This document shows, piece after piece, positions 6,590 to 10,994 of a stretch of 12,852 nt of DNA; position 1 is the first letter of the stretch, and every line of letters begins with the position of its first letter. The DNA is from Oscillospiraceae bacterium. Lineage in GTDB: Bacteria; Bacillota_A; Clostridia; Oscillospirales; Ruminococcaceae. A program made the position numbers and the translations under genes. The notes under the pieces are model-generated. The model did not search any database and was not told the origin of the DNA. It was given only the letters and a program-made list of their open reading frames with translations. The DNA lies in assembly GCA_017440445.1 (NCBI GenBank), contig JAFSHE010000070.1:1-12852 (forward strand). Reading direction: 5' to 3'.

Positions 6590-6760
6590 TTACTGCTTTC
6601 TTGCTATCGAATATTCATCATCGCTGCTGTAATAGGGACAGTTGTAATTCGTGCCGCTCATGAAGCGGTACATCTCGTCCTCGTCGAGATTGACAAGGCA
6701 CACCCAGCAGTCACATTCCTCGTCGTATACGTAGTTTACGCAGTCGTCACAGTTTGTCAT
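6590..6760 (-). CDS. DUF6472 family cysteine-rich microprotein
   Basis: The product is 56 aa with six cysteines (C4, C7, C16, C18, C21, C41), many acidic residues, and the pattern NYVYDEE...CLVNLDEDEMYRF...CPYY...DDEY. I recognise this from memory as the DUF6472 family of Firmicutes. The CxxC near the start and the later C and CP suggest a small metal-binding fold; that is inference. Its ATG lies inside the end of the DUF2809 gene (14-nt overlap), with an AGGAAAGG ribosome site about 9 nt upstream, so translation is probably coupled to the gene before it. It is third in the radA operon. Function is unknown. Confidence 0.83.
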   Translation of the reverse strand: MTNCDDCVNYVYDEECDCWVCLVNLDEDEMYRFMSGTNYNCPYYSSDDEYSIARKQ

Positions 6761-7142
6761 TTTTCTTACCTTTCCTATAAAACATAAGTATGTCGCAGAT
6801 AACGCAGACAGCTCCGCCTGCGCCGTAGCATATAAGGTCGTGCGGGTCGAAGGTCGCTCCCAGCAGCACCGCCATGAAGCTGCCCTCCCCGAAAACCGAG
6901 GAAAGCTCCGTAAGCTGCAGAAGCTCCACGCACAGTGCCAGCAGCATCACCGCCGCCGACAGAAACGCAAACCGCTGCGGGAATATCACCCTTCCGCCGC
7001 AGTAAACGGTGATGACAGCCAGTACATCACCGATGTACGGACGGACAAAATCGTCATGCACGAAAAGTGCGATGCACACCTCTGTACAAAGCAGCAGAAC
7101 GAACGCCGCAGCGTATATAAGGCGGAGTTTTTTTACGCTCAT
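6747..7142 (-). CDS. DUF2809 family integral membrane protein
   Basis: The product is 131 aa with four predicted membrane helices (about residues 8-27, 36-52, 58-77 and 103-121) and a basic cytoplasmic tail (RKGKKNDK). The stretches FVHDDFVRPYIGDVLAV (28-44) and LLGATFDPHDLICYGAGG (93-110) are typical of DUF2809, a group of small membrane proteins of unknown role sometimes mistaken for VanZ. Polar residues D31, R34, D39, E73, D99 and D102 within or beside the helices suggest a buried functional site. Its ATG overlaps the radA stop by 4 nt (ATGA), and its own end overlaps the DUF6472 start, so the three genes are tightly coupled. Confidence 0.83.
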   Translation of the reverse strand: MSVKKLRLIYAAAFVLLLCTEVCIALFVHDDFVRPYIGDVLAVITVYCGGRVIFPQRFAFLSAAVMLLALCVELLQLTELSSVFGEGSFMAVLLGATFDPHDLICYGAGGAVCVICDILMFYRKGKKNDKL

Positions 7143-8521
7143 GCCTTTTCTTCCTTTTTGTCTGCGATGGCACGAAAAGCCTGCTCAAGCGTCCTTACGC
7201 CGATTATCTGTATGCCGTAGCCCTCGCTCTTGCTGAGGGAGGAGAAATTCTGCTTAGGGATGATGCACTTCTCAAAGCCAAGACGTGCCGCCTCTTTTAC
7301 TCTTTCACGCACGTGGGAAACAGCACGCACCTCGCCGCCGAGGCCCACCTCACCGAATACCATCACCTTTTCGGGGATGACCTTGTCGCACAGACCCGAG
7401 TACAGCGCCATCGCAACTGCAAGGTCTGCGGCAGGCTCGTCAAGGCGCAGACCGCCTACGATATTAACGTACACATCCACCCCGCCGAAGAAGAAGCCCG
7501 TGCGCTTTTCAAGCACTGCCAGTATCATGTACAGCCTGTTGTAGTCAAAGCCCGTTGCCACTCTCCTCGGTGCGGAGAGCGAGGATTTCGTCACCAGTGC
7601 CTGCACCTCTGCGAGGATGGGACGTGTACCCTCAACGGAGCAGACGACACAGCTTCCCGAAACGGAGGAAAGCCGTCCAGACAGCATCATCTCGGAGGGG
7701 TTGGTGACTTCCTTAAGACCGTCGTCGTCCATGTTGAACACGCCTATCTCGTTGGTGGAGCCGAAACGGTTCTTGAACGCTCTCAGGATACGGTAGGAGA
7801 GCTGCTTTTCGCCCTCGAAATACAGCACCGTATCCACGATATGCTCCATTATCTTCGGGCCTGCGATGCCGCCGTCCTTGTTGACGTGGCTTACGATGAA
7901 CACAGGTATCTCCTCGGATTTTGCCATACGCATGAATGCGTTGGTACATTCACGCACCTGCACTATACTTCCCGCAGAGGAGGTGATGGCATTGGAGGTG
8001 ATGGTCTGTATCGAGTCGATGATGACCACCTCGGGCTTATTCTGCACCACCGCATGGATTATGCTCTCGCAGCTGTTGTTGGAGGCAAGGAAAAGGTTGT
8101 CGCTGGCTACTCCCAGACGGTCGGCACGCAGCTTTATCTGGCGCTCGCTCTCCTCGCCCGAAACGTAGAGGATAGTATGCTCGTTGCCCATGTAGCCGCA
8201 TATCTGTAAAAGCAGCGTGGATTTTCCGATACCCGGGTCGCCGCCGATAAGCACCAGCGAGCCTTTTACAAGTCCGCCGCCGAGGACCCTGTCAAGCTCC
8301 GATATTCCAGTGCCGTAGCGTGTTTCGTCCTCATAGCTTATCTCGCCTATGCGGTTGTACTTGAACTCGCCCACGGGTGCGGAGGTCCTGCCCGCCATCG
8401 CCTCGGCGGGAGTTGCCTCCTCTATACTGTTCCATGCGCCGCAGGCGGTACACCTGCCGTTCCATTTCGGATATTCCTGCCCGCATTCACGGCATATAAA
8501 CAGTTGTCGCTGCTTTGCCAT
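7139..8521 (-). CDS. radA: DNA repair protein RadA (Sms), RecA-like branch-migration ATPase
   Basis: RadA helps process recombination intermediates with RecA. The product is 460 aa, the family norm. From the N-terminus come a four-cysteine zinc finger (C10, C13, C24, C27), the RecA-like ATPase core with Walker A GGDPGIGKST (93-102) and Walker B VVIID (165-169), the RadA-specific KNRFG motif (250-254), and a C-terminal Lon-protease-like domain from about 270 that is structural in this family. I chose the ATG at 8521 because GGGAGG (8534-8529) lies 7 nt upstream. An in-frame ATG five codons earlier, at 8536, has no ribosome site and overlaps that one. It leads an operon with DUF2809 and DUF6472 genes, transcribed from the promoter at 8564-8592. 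Confidence 0.97.
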   Translation of the reverse strand: MAKQRQLFICRECGQEYPKWNGRCTACGAWNSIEEATPAEAMAGRTSAPVGEFKYNRIGEISYEDETRYGTGISELDRVLGGGLVKGSLVLIGGDPGIGKSTLLLQICGYMGNEHTILYVSGEESERQIKLRADRLGVASDNLFLASNNSCESIIHAVVQNKPEVVIIDSIQTITSNAITSSAGSIVQVRECTNAFMRMAKSEEIPVFIVSHVNKDGGIAGPKIMEHIVDTVLYFEGEKQLSYRILRAFKNRFGSTNEIGVFNMDDDGLKEVTNPSEMMLSGRLSSVSGSCVVCSVEGTRPILAEVQALVTKSSLSAPRRVATGFDYNRLYMILAVLEKRTGFFFGGVDVYVNIVGGLRLDEPAADLAVAMALYSGLCDKVIPEKVMVFGEVGLGGEVRAVSHVRERVKEAARLGFEKCIIPKQNFSSLSKSEGYGIQIIGVRTLEQAFRAIADKKEEKA

Positions 8522-8563
8522 CCTCTGGCCTCCCATCGTGTTGATAGTTTATCACTGTCTACA

Positions 8564-8592
8564 ATTATACCACGACCGCCGCCATAAATCAA
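8564..8592 (-). promoter_or_regulatory. Sigma-A-type promoter of the radA operon
   Basis: On the minus strand TTGATT (8592-8587) and TATAAT (8569-8564) are 17 nt apart. The transcription start would be near 8557, about 36 nt before radA. Confidence 0.75.
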
Positions 8593-8599
8593 TATCCGA

Positions 8600-8628
8600 T
8601 TGACTTTTCCTCAAGATAATGGTATAAT
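8600..8628 (+). promoter_or_regulatory. Promoter P1 of the vWA-PP2C operon, divergent from radA
   Basis: TTGACT (8600-8605) and TATAAT (8623-8628) are 17 nt apart. Its -35 box is only 7 nt from the radA -35 box, back to back. The leader to the vWA start codon would be about 155 nt and carries the hairpins described at 8626-8776. Confidence 0.68.
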
Positions 8629-8674
8629 AAAAACAGCTTATACCAATTGCTTACGCAATTGCGCTGTTTTTATT
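8626..8674 (+). repeat. Nested inverted repeat with terminator-like right end, overlapping P1
   Basis: The outer arms are a perfect 12-bp inverted repeat (AATAAAAACAGC at 8626-8637, GCTGTTTTTATT at 8663-8674). Inside is a second hairpin, CAATTGC-TTAC-GCAATTG (8644-8661). The left outer arm overlaps the last bases of the P1 -10 box. The inner hairpin followed by CGCTGTTTTTATT resembles an intrinsic terminator on the plus strand, and the outer symmetry makes the other strand look similar. Confidence 0.6.
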
Positions 8675-8687
8675 GAAACATACCCTG

Positions 8688-8740
8688 TGTCTGCTGTCGC
8701 AGACAACGGCTGTCGCCGTTTTGCAGTGCTTTCGCACTGC
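8688..8740 (+). repeat. Three back-to-back hairpins with 4-nt loops
   Basis: TGTCTGC-TGTC-GCAGACA (8688-8705), AACGGC-TGTC-GCCGTT (8705-8720) and GCAGTGC-TTTC-GCACTGC (8723-8740) follow each other with 0-2 nt between them. All stems are perfect, their arm sequences are unrelated, and every loop has the form C-TNNC-G. The inner hairpin at 8644-8661 (loop TTAC) shares that form. Function is unknown; it could be a leader regulatory structure or a palindromic repeat family. Confidence 0.62.
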
Positions 8741-8759
8741 GGATATGTTATAATATAAT
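8731..8759 (+). promoter_or_regulatory. Possible second promoter P2 of the vWA-PP2C operon
   Basis: TTCGCA (8731-8736, 4 of 6 consensus bases) and TATAAT (8754-8759) are 17 nt apart. A second TATAAT overlaps at 8749-8754. Its -35 lies inside the third hairpin of the array. It would give a leader of about 25 nt, bypassing the hairpins. Confidence 0.35.
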
Positions 8760-8776
8760 CGGTTCATTATAATATC
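8742..8776 (+). repeat. AT-rich inverted repeat next to the vWA ribosome site
   Basis: GATAT-GT-TATAAT (8742-8754) is complementary to ATTATAATATC (8766-8776) with a 2-nt bulge and an 11-nt loop. The right arm ends directly before AGGAGG (8777-8782), so folding could affect access to the ribosome site, or the dyad could be an operator over the -10 of P2. Confidence 0.42.
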
Positions 8777-8790
8777 AGGAGGTTTTGAAA

Positions 8791-9528
8791 ATGGCTATTA
8801 CACCTGTTAATCCCTTTGATGATGCAGAGGAGATCGCCAAGAAGTCAATGGTGCTGTTCTTCGTTATAGACTGCTCGGGCAGTATGGGCGGCAGCAAGAT
8901 AGGCACGGTAAACTCCGTTATGGAGGAGCTTATCCCCGAGATACGCGGCATAGGCGGCGCAGACGCCGATATCAAGCTTGCGGTGCTTAAGTTCTCGGGC
9001 GGCAGCGAGTGGATGTACGACGAGCCTGTTTCCGTTGACGAGTTCGAATGGAAGCCCCTCGACGCCGAAAACGTGACCGACCTCGGCGACGCTTTCTCCG
9101 CTCTTGCAGGAAAGCTGTCCAGAAACGAGTTCATGAGCTCTCCCTCTCTGTCCTTCGCACCTGTTATGATACTCATGTCGGACGGCTATCCCACCGACAA
9201 CTTCGAGAAGGGTCTTGCGGAGCTTCAGAAGAACAAGTGGTATGCCGCAGGCATCAAGGCGGCTGTTGCCATCGGCGAGGACGCTGACCTTGATATCCTC
9301 GCGCGCTTCACGGGAAACCCCGACAGCGTGGTTACAGCACACAACGGCGAGGCTCTTGCAAAGCTCATCAAGTTCGTTGCTGTTACCTCCTCCCAGATAG
9401 GCAGCCGCAGCGTGCGCCTTGCAGAGACCGACGAGGACCAGCGCACAAAGCAGCAGTCCGCAGCTGAGCAGATACGTGAATTCGCTGACAGCGACGAGAT
9501 AAGCGCAGATATCGAGGCTGGCTGGTAA
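8791..9528 (+). CDS. TerY-like von Willebrand factor A (vWA) domain protein
   Basis: The product is 245 aa, almost entirely one vWA domain, with no signal peptide or membrane helix, so cytoplasmic. The metal-ion-dependent adhesion site is intact: FVIDCSGSM with D27, S29 and S31, T96 in NVTDLGDAF, and D131 in LMSDGYPTDN. The C-terminal 35 residues are charged and probably a flexible tail. I start at the ATG at 8791, 8 nt after AGGAGG (8777-8782); an in-frame TTG six bases earlier is only 2 nt from that site. The stop shares one base with the ATG of the PP2C gene. TerY-type vWA proteins encoded beside a PP2C phosphatase and a kinase are known as TerY-P triads in tellurite and stress-response (Ter) systems. 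No kinase or other ter gene is in this window. Confidence 0.88.
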   Translation: MAITPVNPFDDAEEIAKKSMVLFFVIDCSGSMGGSKIGTVNSVMEELIPEIRGIGGADADIKLAVLKFSGGSEWMYDEPVSVDEFEWKPLDAENVTDLGDAFSALAGKLSRNEFMSSPSLSFAPVMILMSDGYPTDNFEKGLAELQKNKWYAAGIKAAVAIGEDADLDILARFTGNPDSVVTAHNGEALAKLIKFVAVTSSQIGSRSVRLAETDEDQRTKQQSAAEQIREFADSDEISADIEAGW

Positions 9529-10322
9529 TGAATTTCACAGGCTACTGTGTTTCGGTAAGAGGCGCCTCCCACGAGGATGCGGGCGAGCCTTGTCAGGACT
9601 CCGCACGTGTATACACTGGTGAGGATCTTGCTGTTGCCGCAGTTTCTGACGGTCATGGCAGCGCAAAGCACTTCCGCAGCGGTGCGGGCAGCGAGATAGC
9701 CACACGCATCGCAATACGCTCGCTTATGGAATTCAGCGAGCGCAACGGCGGGATAGACAGCATCTTCCGTGGCGACCCCGAGAATGCCGCACGGCGTATT
9801 GCGGCAAACATGATATGCGGCTGGAATGAGGAGATAGCCGACCACATGCGCTTTGTTCCCTACTCAGAGGAGGAGAATGAAAAGCTGCGGAAATTCGGCG
9901 GACTTCCTCCCGAAACGGTATACGGTGCGACCCTTATCGCAGCGGCGGCAACGGGCAGGGGTCTTTTCGGGCTGCAGATAGGCGACGGCACCTTCGCCGC
10001 ACGTGAAAAGCGTGGGAAGATGGTATTCCCCATGCCCGAGGACGAGCGCCTTGTGGGAAATCTGACCACCTCGCTGTGCGACAACGACGCAATAAGCAGC
10101 GTGAGATGGTTCTATCAGCCGGGAAATTACAACGGGATAGTGCTGTCAAGCGACGGGCTTATAAACTCCTTCCGCTCCAAGGACGATTACCTGCATTTTG
10201 CGGAGCGTATAACCTCTGCGGTTTATACAGGCAAGACCTCCGAGCTTGCCGCACATCTTAAGGAGCGCTCACGCAGCGGCAGCAGGGACGATATCTCCGT
10301 GGCAGTTCTGACACGGAAATGA
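9528..10322 (+). CDS. PP2C-family protein serine/threonine phosphatase
   Basis: The product is 264 aa, a single phosphatase domain with no membrane segment. Metal-binding and core motifs appear in family order: CQDS with D24, VSDGHGS with D41 and G42, GATLIAA (133-139), QIGDGTF with D153, SSDGL with D209 and SRDDIS with D254/D255. All acidic metal ligands expected for catalysis are present. It starts inside the vWA stop codon (TAATG, 1-nt overlap), so translation is coupled and the products likely act together, for example by removing phosphate from a shared Ser/Thr-phosphorylated target or from the vWA partner. The cognate kinase is not nearby on the right, where a response regulator follows as a separate unit. 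Confidence 0.92.
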   Translation: MNFTGYCVSVRGASHEDAGEPCQDSARVYTGEDLAVAAVSDGHGSAKHFRSGAGSEIATRIAIRSLMEFSERNGGIDSIFRGDPENAARRIAANMICGWNEEIADHMRFVPYSEEENEKLRKFGGLPPETVYGATLIAAAATGRGLFGLQIGDGTFAAREKRGKMVFPMPEDERLVGNLTTSLCDNDAISSVRWFYQPGNYNGIVLSSDGLINSFRSKDDYLHFAERITSAVYTGKTSELAAHLKERSRSGSRDDISVAVLTRK

Positions 10323-10370
10323 CGCAGTCTGACATGCGGTAAAAGTATTTTCTGATAATATTGTCGATAA

Positions 10371-10416
10371 AGGTGATTATTTTGGTAACAGGAAAATCAC
10401 CTATTGACTTTTTTTG
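10371..10416 (+). terminator. Probable terminator of the vWA-PP2C operon
   Basis: AGGTGATT (10371-10378) pairs with AATCACCT (10395-10402), with TTTT/AAAA pairing possible further in. It is followed by ATTGACTTTTTTT. The T-run also belongs to the promoter of the next gene, so terminator and promoter overlap here. Confidence 0.45.
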
Positions 10417-10432
10417 TCGGATATTATATAAT
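10404..10432 (+). promoter_or_regulatory. Sigma-A-type promoter of the response regulator gene
   Basis: TTGACT (10404-10409) and TATAAT (10427-10432) are separated by 17 nt. The predicted start is near 10439, about 35 nt before the gene. Confidence 0.78.
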
Positions 10433-10473
10433 ATGAAGTAATCATATACTTTGTTTTGCAAAGGGGAATTGTC

Positions 10474-10920
10474 ATGGCTGAACGAAATAAATTACTTATC
10501 GTTGACGATTTTGAATTCAACAGACTTATGCTCAGTGATACCTTCAGCGACCGTGCTGTTATCGAGGCGGACAACGGCCAGCGTGCTATCGAGGAGTTTG
10601 AACTTCATAAGGACGAGCTGTGCGCAGTGCTGCTGGACATCATGATGCCCGTAATGGACGGCTTCGGTGTGCTGGAGTACTTCGTGGAGAACAAATACAT
10701 TGATGATATTCCTGTGTTCATAATCAGTGCGGATACATCGGACAAGTCGCTGTCCCGTGCGTATGACCTGGGTGCTGCTGATGTTATCGCAAAGCCCTTC
10801 AATATCAGATTTGTACGCAGACGTATCAACAACATAATCGAGCTGTACGACCAGCGCAGACATCTCCGCTCCGTAGTTGACGCTCAGAATAAAATTCTTG
10901 AGCAGACAGGGAAGAAGTAA
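10474..10920 (+). CDS. Stand-alone response regulator receiver (REC) protein
   Basis: The product is 148 aa, one CheY-like receiver domain without a DNA-binding or enzymatic output domain. The acidic pocket is D11/D12 (LLIVDD), the phosphoacceptor is D55 (VLLDIMMP), and the switch and conserved residues are S85 (FIISADTS) and K107 (AKPF). After the receiver, residues about 115-145 form a long charged helix (RRRINNIIELYDQRRHLRSVV...) like the linker that leads to HD-GYP or GGDEF outputs in related proteins, but here the ORF stops. The ATG at 10474 is chosen because AAGGGG lies 7 nt upstream; the open frame extends a few codons further up through the ribosome site. It has its own promoter and a strong terminator. 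The partner kinase is unknown. Confidence 0.93.
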   Translation: MAERNKLLIVDDFEFNRLMLSDTFSDRAVIEADNGQRAIEEFELHKDELCAVLLDIMMPVMDGFGVLEYFVENKYIDDIPVFIISADTSDKSLSRAYDLGAADVIAKPFNIRFVRRRINNIIELYDQRRHLRSVVDAQNKILEQTGKK

Positions 10921-10940
10921 GTCTGTATCATAGCATAATC

Positions 10941-10977
10941 AAAGCACCGATATTCTTTTTTATCGGTGCTTTTTATT
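10941..10977 (+). terminator. Intrinsic terminator after the response regulator gene
   Basis: AGCACCGATA (10943-10952) pairs perfectly with TATCGGTGCT (10961-10970) around an 8-nt T-rich loop, followed by TTTTATTG. The ATG of the next gene is only about 18 nt after the T-run, and I see no convincing promoter between them. Confidence 0.87.
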
Positions 10978-10994
10978 GCTGATAAGGAGGAAAA

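Noticed and set aside
6747..7142. VanZ-family assignment for the small membrane protein
   Set aside because: The DDFVRPYIGDVLAV and TFDPHDLICY stretches fit DUF2809 better, and typical VanZ motifs are not seen.
7313..8209. 298-codon plus-strand frame across radA
   Set aside because: Antisense of radA, whose zinc finger, Walker and KNRFG motifs are intact on the minus strand.
8522..8536. Earlier in-frame ATG for radA at 8536
   Set aside because: The good GGGAGG site sits between the two ATG codons and is spaced 7 nt from the one at 8521; the earlier ATG overlaps that site and has none of its own.
8688..8740. CRISPR-like or tandem repeat array
   Set aside because: The units are adjacent hairpins with different arm sequences, not identical repeats separated by spacers, and no cas genes are present.
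8785..8790. TTG start for the vWA gene at 8785
   Set aside because: It is only 2 nt from AGGAGG, too close; the ATG at 8791 is at the normal 8-nt distance.
8791..10322. Complete tellurite-resistance (ter) operon
   Set aside because: Only a TerY-like vWA protein and a PP2C are present; there is no TerD/TerZ-type, TerC or TerB gene in the window, so resistance is not supported.
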